64,000 nucleotides of DNA from Tomocerus qinae (Eukaryota > Arthropoda > Collembola > Entomobryomorpha > Tomoceridae), in assembly GCA_020055645.1 (NCBI GenBank), contig CM034546.1, forward strand, positions 82,212,001-82,276,000. Direction: 5' to 3'. The position numbers and the translations under genes were made by a program. Below the pieces are notes generated by a model. The model was not told the DNA's origin, did not search any database, and saw only the letters and a list, made by a program, of their open reading frames with translations. Positions within the stretch are counted from its first letter, which is position 1, and the number at the start of each line of letters is the position of its first letter. Below are positions 33,828 to 45,201 of this stretch, piece by piece.

Positions 33828-34620
33828 GTCTGGTTTCAATTTAATGTAAATGGCCAAATTATAAATTTTATAATATACTTCTTTCCTTTGACTTTTTCGC
33901 TTTAGACTGTGGAGATTTTTTGCGTTATTTGCAATCTTATCCCTTCCGTCTTAAGGCTTTATGGTTTTAAGAAGCAATAATTCTATTTCTTTTAATTTTT
34001 ATTAATTTAATTTTAATTTTCTATCTCTTTGCGGAATTTAATACTTCTGCTAAAGTTAATACTACAAGTTAAAAGCAATAGCCAAAAAATCTGAATGTAA
34101 GAAGGATTGGAAGGCCTTTAAAGTACTAAAGAATGTGGCTAAGAATTTGTTATGAAATTAAAAATAAATTAAATAAAATAAAACTAATATAAATAAATAA
34201 AATAAATATATAAATAAATATATATATAATATAATATATAAATAAATATATATATAATATAATATATAAATAAATATATATATAATATAATATATAAATA
34301 AAATAAAATTACCTGGGGGCATGGCGATAGTGGCAAACGTGTTGTTGTGTTGCTCCGTGATTGTTGGAGTTTGTGCTGGCAGAAGTGGAAATTTGGGTGG
34401 TGAAATTGGTTCAAAGTGTGCAGAGTCGGATGGCCAATTTTCTGTGCTTAATTTTCGTGGCCAGTGTTTTTGTATTGCTGAGGGAACAGCGGTTATAATA
34501 TTTCAATTGGTTGGTGGTGCTTTAGAAAATTACATTTACACACCTGGGACAGATAGCACATCACATATACCTAAATATGCATATAAGGGTCATGGATCTG
34601 ACAATCTACCTGAGTACTAT
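33828..34620. repeat. AT-rich spacer with (ata)n-type microsatellite at 34180-34312
   Basis: No gene in 33828-34180. At 34180-34312 an imperfect taaataaatatatatataat repeat occurs. From 34321 an open frame of 159 codons begins, but its first part has no recognisable domain; its last part is out of frame with the retrotransposon reading described next. Confidence 0.55.
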
Positions 34621-35054
34621 AAATATAACCTACTAATTTGGTTGTTTATAATAGTGATTTCCAAACCTTATATCCTTAATCACCTTTCCCTACCCTCGTA
34701 CTCTCTGCTGTCTGCCACTATAACACGATTTTCTTATACGACCAGAGTTATACGAAGAAGACGCTTCTGGTTACATTCGTTATCATCTACTTCTGCATAA
34801 AGAATATCCCTAGACCGAAAAGACAAATTCTAATACTACTACTTATCAGTGGAGTGAATGCCCTGAACCCAGGTCCTGGATTATTCTGTTCATTATGCAC
34901 TGAAGATACAAAGGTACGTAAAAATCAACTTACTGTAACATGCGAGAAATGCGGAAAATCATACCACAGAACATGTCTAAAGATAACATACACACAATTC
35001 AAAAAAATATCTACCAATCAATCATGGACATGCGACTTAAAAGATTGGTTGTAG
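34620..35054 (+). pseudogene. Non-LTR retrotransposon ORF fragment with PHD-like finger
   Basis: One frame reads LLVTFVIIYFCIKNIPRPK, then a hydrophobic run, then SGVNALNPGPGLFCSLC and CEKCGKSYHRTCLK, then SWTCD before a break and stop at 35054. The 'ALNPGP' sequence followed by a Cys-rich PHD-type finger is the N-terminal signature of the endonuclease/RT ORF in Jockey/CR1-like non-LTR elements. Endonuclease and RT are absent, so it is a short 5' remnant cut off at CDLK. The upstream frame (LPEYYKYNLL...) may be its 5' extension in another frame. Confidence 0.6.
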
Positions 35055-35164
35055 AATGCAGAGTGGGTTGTGCAAGGGCCGTAAATTTTTTTTGCGTAAA
35101 GTAGGCGAAATCTGAGGAATAAAACGAGCAAACATTTAAGTTGATGTTTTCACTTAAGATTATT

Positions 35165-35364
35165 ATCGTTAAATAAAAGTTATCTGTACCCAGACTAAAC
35201 CTAGACTACAAATTTTGAGTTGAAATTATTTTATTTGGAAAACCTTTCTAACTGATGTTATTACATACCATTGCTAAGACCGAGCTATCAATACTCACTA
35301 AATATGGTAAGTTTCTCAATGAAATTCATTAATTCAAATATATTTCTGCTATAATAATTGGAAT
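35165..35364 (+). repeat. 200-bp direct repeat, left copy
   Basis: Nearly identical (one difference seen, gagttg versus gaattg) to 40220-40419. It lies 23 bp outside the left LTR of the BEL element; the right copy abuts the right LTR exactly. Confidence 0.9.
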
Positions 35365-35387
35365 TTTAATTTTGACCATGACCAAAA

Positions 35388-35629
35388 TGTATGCTGCTGT
35401 TGCAGATGACAAAGGACTGTAGTTTTATGTAACACAATTTATTTTAACTCTGAAAACATTGACAAATAATGGACATTGACATGAGGACAAATTTGACGTG
35501 TAACTCTTAGCCTGATTGTGACAAGAATGACTATATCTTACAACTAAAAACTTATGACTAACAACTTTGTTTTTCACTAATATAATATTTTAAGTAGGCT
35601 ATAGCTACTAGGACATTTAAATCCGATTA
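35388..35629 (-). mobile_element. 3' LTR of the BEL element
   Basis: About 242 bp, nearly the same as 39977-40219. In element (minus) orientation it ends in CATACA, and the sequence before it (gtggccggca) is a plausible priming end. The first bases (TAATCGGAT) differ from the other LTR (TGTTCGGAT). Confidence 0.85.
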
Positions 35630-35658
35630 TGCCGGCCACCTAGAAAGATCACAACTTT

Positions 35659-36018
35659 CTACGAATCAAAAGGTAATTTGCATAATTTAACGATGGGCCG
35701 TTTCATAATTCCATTTTCACACTTAACACTAATAACCCTGACTAACTTGTCACTCCCTGGATGAACCTTTATGATTCTTCCGAGATGCCACTTCTGTGGA
35801 GGAAGAAGTTCATCCTTAATCAAAACAAGATCACCGACTTGAAGATTAGGCTCCTTAGTTATCCACTTAGGACGTTGCTGTAAGCGTGAAAGATACTCTC
35901 CTTGCCATTTCTTCCAAAATTGCTGAGATAACCGTTGAACTAACGGCCAGCGAGAGAGATGGTTCAGTTTCAGTTCAGTTAGGTCCGGTTCTGGAATAGC
36001 CATTAATGAATTCCCCAA
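35659..36018 (-). pseudogene. BEL pol C-terminal (DUF5641-like) domain
   Basis: It reads LSRWPLVQRLSQQFWKKW, then EYLSRLQQRPKW, LQVGDLVLIKDE and KWHLGRI. This is the conserved region after integrase in BEL/Pao polyproteins, thought to bind nucleic acid or chromatin. A one-base frameshift at about 36010 separates it from the integrase frame (HFLIGEFING versus IGNSLMAIPEP). Confidence 0.85.
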
Positions 36019-37033
36019 TAAGGAAATGACCAGGTGTTAGCACATTAAGATCCTCTGGATCTCTTGACATCGGACAGATCGGCCGCGAATTTAGACAAGA
36101 TTCAATTTGACATAGGACGGTAGACATCTCTTTAAATGTCAATGAAACATTTCCGATTATTCTCCGTAAGTGATGCTTGCATGATTTGATTCCAGCTTCC
36201 CATAGTCCAGCTTGGTGTGGATTGGAAGGAGGAATTTTGTGCCAATTTGTTCCTTGACTGGCTAGGTACCTTGAAATTACTTCATTATGTGCCGATGAAA
36301 TCGCTAATTCTCTCAATTCTTCTAACTCATTTGCTGCTCCAACAAAACATCTTCCATTATCACTGTATATATCAGTGCATCTTCCACGGCGAGATACAAA
36401 GCGTTTGAGTGCCGCCAGCATAGCCTCCGTTGTAAGATCACTGACTAGTTCAATGTGTATGGCTTTGGTAACAAAATATATGAATAGTGCTATATATCCC
36501 TTAATTTGCCTTTGTCCTCTTCCGTGTGCTAATCACAGTGTTACTGGTCCAGCATAATCCACTCCACTTCGCAGAAGAGGACGACAAGGCTCTAAACGGT
36601 GCTGAGGTAAATCTCCCATTAGTTGCTGAGATGTTTCTGATTTGTGGCGAAAACAAATCATACAATTTCGAATATGTTGATGAATGATATCTCCAACATG
36701 AAGTATCCAATAATTTCTTTGTAGAGAGGCCAATAGCAATTTAGGACCAGCATGAAGATATCTTAAATGCTCCTCTCTCACTATAAGATCTGTTAATATG
36801 TTTTTTCTTGGCAATATAATGGGATGTTTCTGATCGTAAGGAATTGATGAATGACGGATGCGCCCGCCCACTCTCAAAATTCCTGCTTCATCAAGAAAGG
36901 GAATTAGAGATTTTAGTTGGCTTCTTTTGTGTAGATTCTCTCCGGAGATGCAACATTTGATTTCTTGGACGAAGCAAAGTTGCTGTACTTGCATATTTTG
37001 CTCTTTGCAATTCCAATGTTGATAAAGGTCCAC
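35975..37033 (-). pseudogene. BEL integrase (frame broken)
   Basis: The zinc-binding H-H-C-C region is visible (EEHLRYLHAGPK, then YWILHVGDIIHQHIRNC). It is followed by the core D,D-35-E residues: SGVDYAGPVTL, IYSDNGRCFVGA and NPHQAGLWEAGIK. The frame is interrupted by an in-frame TGA after PVTL at 36535-36533; reading continues in phase to LAALKRF. Another frameshift near 36990 separates it from RNase H. The enzyme would join element ends to chromosomal DNA if intact. Confidence 0.88.
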
Positions 37034-37991
37034 AAGACACGAATTTCTTTCTGAGTTTGTCTGAGAATCTTAAACAATATGCTGTGACACGTGTCAGAGT
37101 GGTGAATGAAGAGTAACGATTCAGCAAATCCAAACCCTCACGATTTTCAACCAACAATGTTGTAATTTTCTTTTCCTCCTTCAGTGCATTCGGATCTGCT
37201 TCAGTTTCCTCTTTCTGCATTTTCCAGTCAAACTGATGTAGCCATTGTGGCCCCTGCCACCAAAGAGTATGTCCTTGAAGATCCTGAGGAAAAATACCAC
37301 TAGATGCAACGTCCGCAGGATTTTCCTCCGACTTGACGTGGCTCCAATGCTGGGGACCTAGTAATTCTTGAATTTCAGATATACGATTTGCCACAAATGT
37401 TTTCCAGCGATTTGGATGTCCCTTTAGCCAAGAAAGCACAATAGTGGAGTCCGTGAATGCACAGACTTCGTGGATTTCAAAATTCAAAGACTTTTTTACA
37501 GTACTTACTAAGCGAGACAATAGTAAAGCACCACACAGTTCCAACCGAGGTAGAGAGATTTGTTTTATTGGTGCTACTTTTGTTTTCGCACAAATAAGAT
37601 GCAGGTTTACTTGTTTATCTTCGTTAACGGATCGAAAATAAATAACTGCTGCATAGGCACTTTCGGAGGCATCACAAAAGCCAATAAGTTGATAATTTCC
37701 CGTTTTTCCATGTGAAGAAATCCAACGAAGAATTCTGATGTTTTCAATGCAGGATAACTGACTACGAAATTCATTCCATGTATTTATAATATCTTCTGGT
37801 AGTTTTTCATCCCATCCAAGTCCTAATAACCACAATTTCTGAAAAAGTAGCTTTGCTGTGATGACTGTTGGTGCCAACCAACCTAATGGATCAAAGATCT
37901 TGGCTACTTCGGATAACAGACCACGTTTTGTCATAATCTTTGCATCTTCGGTCAATTTCACACGAAAAAGAAATCCTCTGCTCAAGGCCAA
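36891..37991 (-). pseudogene. BEL RNase H region (RT palm deleted)
   Basis: It begins with the RT-RNase H connection (SEVAKIFDPLGWLAP). RNase H then shows FCDASESAYAAV, LPRLELCGALL, AFTDSTIVLSWL and NPADVASSG, which carry the Asp/Glu/Asp catalytic set. RNase H degrades the RNA strand during reverse transcription. No YxDD-type palm motif occurs anywhere in the element. Confidence 0.88.
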
Positions 37992-38530
37992 TCCCTCTGC
38001 TCAATAAAATAATTCGGCAATTTTCGCGTTATTTTTTGCAAAATGTAGGCATCTGCCGATATCTTAAAATTTGAAATGTTAGAGTGCAAATCCAGATGCA
38101 CAATCCCATGAACAAATCCTGCACTAGAAGATGAAATTCCATTGATTGGAACATGAGCTTTTCTGCGTTGCAATCCCAACCGCTGTATACAATTTTCTGA
38201 GATGATAGTTGCTTGTGAACCATCATCTAACAATGCTCTGCACTGCTGAAATTTGCCTGTGCTATCCCTGACTTTAATCATAACTGTCGATAAAAGTACT
38301 TGAGTTTGGGATGACTTGATTTGACTAGTGTGCATCACTGAGGACACCGACGACTACAGGCTGTTTTCTTCGCTATTTTCACTACCCAAAATGTGTACAG
38401 ATTATTTCTTTTGTAAATCAAAATGCAAAAGGGTGTTATGATTCCTTTTGCTACATTTTTTACAGCAACCCGTGGACGGACAATCTTGAGAACCATGACC
38501 AGTCCGTAAACAGATAATACATGCTTTTAC
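37982..38530 (-). pseudogene. BEL zinc knuckles and aspartic protease
   Basis: Zinc-knuckle-type Cys/His clusters (CIICLRTGHGSQDC, then CCKKCSKRNHNTLLH) are at about 38525-38410. The protease follows with LLDDGSQATIIS, the retroviral-type D-S/T-G equivalent seen in BEL as DDGSQ. The frame is broken between knuckle and protease (stop at about 38400). Confidence 0.8.
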
Positions 38531-38961
38531 TTGTCTTGCGGTTTGACTCCTTTCTTTTACTGACATTTTTAGGAAATCAGGACAGGAAAATAATAAATGA
38601 CTCTCCTTGCAAAGAGGACAGTACTTTTCTCCGGCTGCAACATGCCGGCATCCATTTGATTTTTTTTATAACTGGTGTCATTCTGCTTGAAACTGAAACT
38701 CTGAAACTTTCAGCTTGGCACTTCCTATCACCTCTCACAGAATAGTCGCCATCTACCGAGTTGTGTTAAGACTTTAATAAGAGAAATGGCATGCTATTTA
38801 TTACTGTGAAGCTATGGTCTAGCCAATCAGCACACTTGATTCAAGTCAGCTGATCCGCTCAGCCAGTCAACACATTTGATTCAACTAGTGGGCAGCGGCT
38901 AAGTGGCTTCAACAAAAACAAAGAATTGTCCCATCTTCTATACCTCACTTACTCTCCATTG

Positions 38962-39901
38962 TTAATCTATGATCACCTCTAGAGCATTGCATCTTTTTTG
39001 CATGAATTTTGTACATTGCTCGAATGTGGGTAAGTCTGTTGACTCAAAGGAAAGTTCCCACTGCCGACGAGTCTCCTCATCCATTTTTGACGATAACATG
39101 TAAACCAATACAGAATTCCAATGATCTGTAGGCTCGCCAAGAACGTTTAGAGCTCGGACATTTTCTACTGTTGAATCTAAGAGCTTTCTCAATGAAATTG
39201 CTGATTCATTTGTACATGAAGGCAAATTGAATAAAATACGTAAATGTGAATATACGATATTCCTTTTATTGTCGTAGCGTTCTTGCAGTATCTTCGTCGC
39301 TAAAGCATAATTTGCATCTGTGATAGTCAAAGATTTCAACAGTTTGTTAGCATCACCTTTCAGAGAGGATTTCAGATAATTCAGCTTTTGAGATCCTGAC
39401 AATTTTCTGTTGTTATGGACACAGGCTTGAAACTGGTCCCAAAAAGCAGTCCAATCTGAATATTCACCAGAAAACGAGGGTAAATCAATCCTAGGAAGTT
39501 TGACTTCCGCTGCATATTCCTGCTGGAAAATGATTGGTTGAGATCCTGATGAATTACTGCTCCCTGACTGCGGCTGCTGAATGACTTGTTTTCTTCACCA
39601 ATTGCGCTAGCTTTACTTTCATGATATCATATCTTTCCTCAAACTGATCGTTTTCCGCTTCATGTAGCTCCAATTCCTCCTGATTGGCACATAAAAGAAT
39701 GATTTTAACATGAAGCTCTTCAAATGATGTCCATGCTTTTTCTAGCTTTTGCAACTTATTTTCAACAGTTTCAATATCATAATTGTTTTCGTCCAAATGA
39801 TCCAGAAATGTCCTGATCTTCGTCAGAGTTCCTTTCAAGATTCCACGTTTTTTGATGAATGCATCCATCTTTGAGGGAGATACTGCTGTACTCGCTGTCA
39901 C
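38962..39901 (-). pseudogene. BEL gag (DUF1759-type)
   Basis: The N-terminal coiled-coil segment begins MDAFIKKRGILKGTLTKIR at about 39868. After a frameshift near 39560 come LPSFSGEYSDWTAFWDQF and then KLNYLKSSLKGDANKLLKSL, the conserved capsid-like region of BEL/Pao Gag. It is followed by LLDSTVENVRALNVLGEPTD and ends at 38962. Gag packages element RNA. Confidence 0.85.
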
Positions 39902-39976
39902 AAGAGATGGGTCTGAGAAAAACTGCTGTTTTCCCTATAGGGTTGGTACCAAAATATCCGGCTCGAAGGACAAAAA

Positions 39977-40219
39977 TGTATGCTGCTGTTGCAGATGACA
40001 AAGGACTGTAGTTTTATGTAACACAATTTATTTTGACTCTGAAAACATTGACAAATAATGGACATTGACGAGAGGACAAATTTGACGTGTAACTCTTAGC
40101 CTGATTGTGACAAGAATGACTACTTCTTACAACTAAAAACTTATGACTAACAACTTTGTTTTTTACTAATATAATATTTTTATGTAGCCTATAGCTACTA
40201 GGACATTTTTATCCGAACA
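39977..40219 (-). mobile_element. 5' LTR of the BEL element
   Basis: 243 bp. In element orientation it begins TGTTCGGAT and ends CATACA, with TG...CA borders. It differs from the 3' LTR by a handful of bases, mainly near its start and in the run around 40190-40215, so the insertion is fairly young. Confidence 0.87.
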
Positions 40220-40419
40220 ATCGTTAAATAAAAGTTATCTGTACCCAGACTAAACCTAGACTACAAATTTTGAATTGAAATTATTTTATTTGGAAAACCT
40301 TTCTAACTGATGTTATTACATACCATTGCTAAGACCGAGCTATCAATACTCACTAAATATGGTAAGTTTCTCAATGAAATTCATTAATTCAAATATATTT
40401 CTGCTATAATAATTGGAAT
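40220..40419 (+). repeat. 200-bp direct repeat, right copy
   Basis: Second copy of 35165-35364, directly abutting the 5' LTR of the BEL element. Confidence 0.9.
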
Positions 40420-40423
40420 AGTA

Positions 40424-40540
40424 CATTGTAATTGACGTTTTCACGGTTAGGCAGTTTTGGTGGCCAAAACATGAACAACGTACGTGGACTTATTTTGGCC
40501 CACCAAAATATCTTAACCGTGAAAACGTCAATTGACAATG
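40424..40540. mobile_element. Palindromic MITE (about 117 bp)
   Basis: The arms read cattgtaattgacgttttca...cggtta...ttttggtggcc and the inverted copy ggcccaccaaaa...taaccgtgaaaacgtcaatt. The loop is about 25 bp. It sits 25 bases upstream of the exon acceptor of the exonuclease-like pseudogene. Confidence 0.75.
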
Positions 40541-40564
40541 ACTTTCGTTTATTCACCTTTTTAG

Positions 40565-41650
40565 GAGGGATTGCTACAAAAAATACGGAGTTTGACAAAT
40601 GAAAACTATCGAGATTTGATGATTCAAGCTTTTGATAGTAGCCGTCCAGCGGAGATCCAGAAGGCCATTGTCTCAAAAATCAAGAAGAAGGGGTCTAGGA
40701 ACTCCTCAAGAAGAGGAGGTGACCACAAGGAAGAGTCTGGCGTAGACGCACAATGTACCGTTCTGTCATGGCCGTCTCTTCCTTCTGAATCTTCCAAGGC
40801 TGCATGGAAGGCAATATGTTTATTTTGCTGAAATCATTTTATTACATTTAAAGTATGAAACTGGACTGAAAATTTTATGGTTCTGTATTTTAGGTCCCGT
40901 TCATATACCGCGGTGATCTTGTTCTAGTATCAGGTCATGTATTTTTTGACGTTGAAAAACTGGTATTAAAAACGGACGGAAAAAGTCATGAGCGTTTGAT
41001 CCATTGTAGTGGTATTGAATGAACAGAAAGAACTTATATTATGGAGTTTTATCAAGCCCGAAAGAGAAGTTTGTCAATACTATAAAAGTATTACAGGGGT
41101 GGACAAAAGGAAACTTGAAGTTGGATTGCCAATAAATACCGTGAGTTTTATATGATTGACGACAAATTAAAAGTTAGATGTTGCAATCGTTATAGGTGAC
41201 GTATTTCGTCAATCAGTGCTTTGAGCGGAATTCAATTGGTGGGTATGACATGGAAAGCGATTTAAAATCCATTGGATTACCGAATGTTTCAAGTAAGGAT
41301 GATTTGTCGGAGTACTTTTACGAAACTAAACAAGCCCACAATTCAGCAAAAGACATAAAAGAAAAATATTCAGTGAGGGATTTAAACTTCCACTTTTTCA
41401 AGACGGACACACAATGCTCGGTGCACTCCGCTATTATAGATGCAAGAAAACTAGAGACTTGTGGGTAAAGAAAAATGAACTACTTCTCAGTCAGACAATA
41501 TTTACTGACAGTGTCGTAAGATCGGTCAAAAAGGCCGAAGGGAAAATACCGGTCGAAGGAAGACAGAAGGAAAGAGAGAGATTAGGCTACAGGAAAGACA
41601 CAAAATGCCACATACAAGCCGAATCCTTAGGTTCTGAGTCAGGAAACTAA
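40565..41650 (+). pseudogene. DEDDh exonuclease-like gene, copy 2 (decayed)
   Basis: Homologous, exon by exon, to 5559-6834. The exon from 40565 begins 27 bases before the conserved Leu-Thr-Asn codons, as in copy 1 (SLTNENYRDLM versus TLTNQEYTDLM). The intron 40811-40893 would use a GC donor (AAG|GCAATA). The next exon carries Exo I (VFFDVEKL). The intron 41151-41195 is only 45 bp and follows GLPINT, matching GLPIDT in copy 1. The last exon has YDMESDLKSIGL (Exo II) and VHSAIIDAR (Exo III). Breaks: a frame change at about 41010-41025, the same stretch as in copy 1, and another just after Exo III at about 41450. Exon 1 was not found; the BEL element and a MITE lie upstream, where the first intron would be. 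Confidence 0.7.
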
Positions 41651-42633
41651 TACAGGTAGTGATGTGGGCAAAGGTGCCAAACGACCTCTGAGCCACAGGC
41701 CAAGTTAGTTAGCAAAAGCCTGAAGAGTATACCAGGGTAGGAATGAGGTTTGAAAGTTTAATGATTTCTGGGAAAAACAAAGAGGATTACCACCAAGTGT
41801 CTTACGTAAGGATTATTTGAAGCAATGGATTACCCGGAATTTCATTGGTCATTGTTTTTGTGGTTTTTGGAAATATTTTTATTAACGTGCCAAAAGAACC
41901 TATTTTGAATAGTAAAATGATGTAATTTTGATTTATTGTTGAAATGAAGTGTGCTTCAAGAAGTAAGAAACAGTAGGTATTGAATATATGGTATTGATTA
42001 AATAGAGTTTAAAGACGTTTATGATTTAAAAGGTTTGATAAAATGTTTTGTTTGTGTACTAATTTGAATTTATGCTGTATTTTAGTTTGAGCTGAGTGAT
42101 GATGTGGTTTAATGGCTTTGCGTTGAATGTGTCCTATAACGATATGAGCGAGTAAGAGAATCTGAATCGGTGAGATCGAGGTCTAATGACAAAAGCCGAT
42201 GTGGCTCCTGGGGTCTTTCTAAAGGTCCGAGCCGAAGACGCAAGCGAATTGCAAATCGATATGGAAAAGAACGAACAAGACTTTCATCGAGTGCATTAAA
42301 TTATTTTTGGAATTGATTGATATAATTTTGATTGAAATTATTTTGTTTGCAATGATTCGGTACAAAGTAATTATAATTATTGGATGTGTTTTAGAAATTA
42401 TTGATTACTGTTATGAGTATTTTGTATTGTAAATTATAAGAAATGATGTGTGTAATGAATTGTATGCGAGTTTCATAGTGTTGTCTAGTCTTAGATAGTT
42501 TGTTATATTTATTTGATTTGAGTACTCTGAAAATTATTTTCCAATTTGGATTGCTATTATTTTTCAAAATTGTTATGGGGGACGTTTCTAAAAATTAATT
42601 GGGGTCCGACAAATGTGGAAATTTGTCTTCAAA
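41651..42633. other. Unassigned sequence
   Basis: No confident gene. About 42150-42300 can be read as a basic, Arg/Ser-rich stretch, but without a start, domain or homologue I recognise. The remainder is AT-rich and may be internal sequence of the LTR element whose LTR-like end follows. Confidence 0.4.
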
Positions 42634-42648
42634 TAAAAAGGGGAAATA

Positions 42649-43076
42649 TGTGATGGTTATTTAGGTATAAGCAGTATTATGTTGTGTCGTTGTGTCCTGC
42701 AATATCATGTACTCTAGTAGTAAAGTAGTAATAGAGCTAAGTCGAGTGTTTGAATGTTGGTGTAGCCAATGAGAGTGAGTGAGCTTAGCCGAATGAGTCT
42801 GTAGCTTAATAAAAGCAATGTAAGTGTATGAAAGAGAACTCAGTTTGACACAGTCCTGGTCAGACAGTCACCGTTATACAATTTCGGAGAAGTCTTGAAA
42901 TAAAGAGGGGCTCGTTAGCTGTTGACATGTAGTCCAAGAGTGGTCAGTCGTATTATTTCGTCGGTCATGTCATTGTCATCATGTCATCCTGGTGCCTGGG
43001 CGACCTACCTATTGCTCATACTATCTGAACTAGCTCCATTCATCCCCATAACCCCGTAGTGAGGAGCTTCATTACA
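42649..43076 (+). mobile_element. LTR-like sequence (candidate 3' or solo LTR)
   Basis: A purine-rich run (aaaaaggggaaata, 42634-42648) is followed by TGTGATGG, and the segment ends in ATTACA at 43076. A purine tract, then TG...CA, is the layout of a 3' LTR. An aataaa lies at about 42809. No second copy exists in the window and no target duplication was recognised. Confidence 0.4.
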
Positions 43077-44345
43077 ATATCCATGCATATTATGGCCGCC
43101 TCTCAACCCACTGGGAAGTATAGTTAAATCTTATGGACTAACAGAAAAGCAATTGTCCATGTAGTTTGACGTAGTTGAATTAGATTAGCCCCAGACGACT
43201 CTGCTGTTCCAGGTCCGTCGCATTAGTTTAACACGGTGGTTAAATCGCTTAAAGTTAGAGGGCTCTGCTCCATTCTGTCGCTTTAATTCCTATATTATTA
43301 TTCTTCCAGTTTAACCTATTATAGTCTCCATGCCGCCTCTCCTCATTTCCCCCTCGCCTTATTGTCGGCCATCATCTCTGTTTGTAATGAATTTAATTAC
43401 GAAAATTGTGGCATTTTTTAGAGGGAAAGATACTAGACCTTATTGCTGGCAATTGGGTATATATAGATTCTAGACAGCCCAGACAGACCTACCTTGGTAG
43501 TTGACTTGAGCTTGATAATTTTTGAAACTCCCGCTCAATTTTCAATACGAAATAAATAAGTCGTAACTTTGTCAAGTTGGCTTCATGAATACCATCCCTA
43601 CTTGGACTTCAACTTGACTTGAATCAACCCATACTGAAGTTAGACTTGAATTGAAGTCTGAGTAGCGATGTAGAATTCGACTGTAAATTCAGCTCACTCC
43701 AAGTCCTGTTTATTTTTTTCCTGATTTTGGATTTTCCCAATTACGAAACACTGGAATTTTTAAATTTTCCCTTGACTACGTAACAATTAATTGATTTCAG
43801 AAAGTATGATTCAATTATGATGGTAGCCCTAGTAGCCCATTTCCGTAATATTAAAAAAAATCACGTTTTTCATTATTGGGAATAAAATCGTAATTTTGAT
43901 CCCAACACTCGTATCTCAGTAAGGGACCCTGAACAGGGGACCATAGTTACGGCAGAGTAACGGTAACGCACTGCGATTTGTTTATTTGAAATACTATGGC
44001 AAAAGAGTACCTGGCTATGTTATGCTATGTTATAAATATATGTGCCTTGAATTATACCATTTACCACCAAATTTTAGGTATGATAACGTATTCTGGGGTC
44101 GGAATTTAGCACCTCACTCCATTATCCCCTCTACAACCTCTTAGCATAAATTGGCACACCATAATATGATAATACACCGAATTGCTACCTTTGGTATGTA
44201 CAGTGTACAGTTTTATGCTAAGGGGAGAGATTTTTAATTAAAAGTAACTAGTAGATAAGGTGATTTTCAATTTGACTCCGACTCTTGATTCTCTTATTAT
44301 GAAATAATAAGAATAGAATACACGAAGTCTTGATTATAGTACTAC
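43077..44345. other. Unassigned intergenic sequence
   Basis: No coding potential or repeat structure that I can support. Possible weak dispersed repeat pieces only. Confidence 0.45.
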
Positions 44346-44348
44346 TGA

Positions 44349-44783
44349 CTGTCCGAATTATCCCAGGGAGATAATTTTCAAATCGAAGCGGAAATAAATC
44401 TCTGGTCGATGCATTTTTGAAATATGATTTTCATAAAGCATTCCCAGGGGAAATATTTATTGAAATACTGAACTTTGCATTACAGACTTATGATATAAAG
44501 AAATACGGACTAACTTTTTTAGCATGTATGAATACCATTACCACCATCGTAAATTGAAAAAAAAGACTTACATTTTAGCATAACATCATCCTCATCCTAA
44601 ATACTCCTATGACATATTCCTATGGTCCTATGAAATAATACAATTAACTTCCTATTCGAATTGTAATAAAAACGTAATAAATGCTTTATGAAAATCAAAT
44701 ATTTCAAAAGTGCATTGACTAATGAGAAGCGAGATTTATTTCCGTTTTGATTTGAAAATTATCTCCTTGGGATAATTCGGACA
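44349..44783. mobile_element. MITE with arms of about 120 bp
   Basis: The left arm (44349 to about 44465) is ctgtccgaattatcccaggg, gataattttcaaatcgaagc, then atttttgaaatatgattttc. It is the inverted copy of the right arm (about 44662-44783). There is no coding capacity. Flanking bases do not give a clean duplication. Confidence 0.75.
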
Positions 44784-44954
44784 GTAAAGCTGGAAACGGA
44801 ATTAGACAAATGACATTGACATTTTGAAATTACATTTTTCAATTTTATTCTTTCCATCGAACAATATTGCCCCAGACACCAGAATACACAATAGCGTTAT
44901 TGTAACAGGACCTAGATCGCGAATCCTGCGACCGGCTAGTTATTACATAATTAC

Positions 44955-45201
44955 CAGTGTTCGGTGACCAGCCGGCTGGTTGGTTAAAATGGCCGGCCGG
45001 CTGGTTGAAATTCTTTGTTAGCCAGTGGCTAAAAAGGCCAAAAATAGTCAAATAGGGCTATGTGAACGGAGAAAATCATCCCTAATTTGGCGGTAAATTT
45101 AAAAAACCATGATTTTTGGCTATTTTGGCAACTAGCCATCTCAGCTACTTTAGCCGGCTGGCTGGTCAAAATCATTTTTAGCCGGCTAAAATGAAACACT
45201 G
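44955..45201. mobile_element. Non-autonomous hAT-type element B (247 bp)
   Basis: The ends are CAGTGTTCGG / AAACACTG with 'ccagccggctggttgg' blocks, of the same family as 12835-13617. The flanks ATAATTAC (44947-44954) and ATAATCAC (45202-45209) form an 8-bp duplication with one change. Confidence 0.82.

Larger units (their letters stand above)
35388..40219 (-). mobile_element. BEL/Pao LTR retrotransposon, internally deleted (4.8 kb)
   Basis: Two LTRs of about 242 bp enclose, on the minus strand, gag, zinc knuckles, protease, RNase H, integrase and a C-terminal DUF5641-like region. A primer-binding-site-like sequence (gtccttcgagccggat) lies just inside the 5' LTR. The reverse transcriptase palm is missing: protease sequence (FIEQRDW) runs straight into the RT/RNase H connection (RVKLTEDAKIM), with the repeat ttgagcagagg on either side of the junction. 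Frameshifts and an in-frame stop are also present. The element cannot move by itself. Confidence 0.9.
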
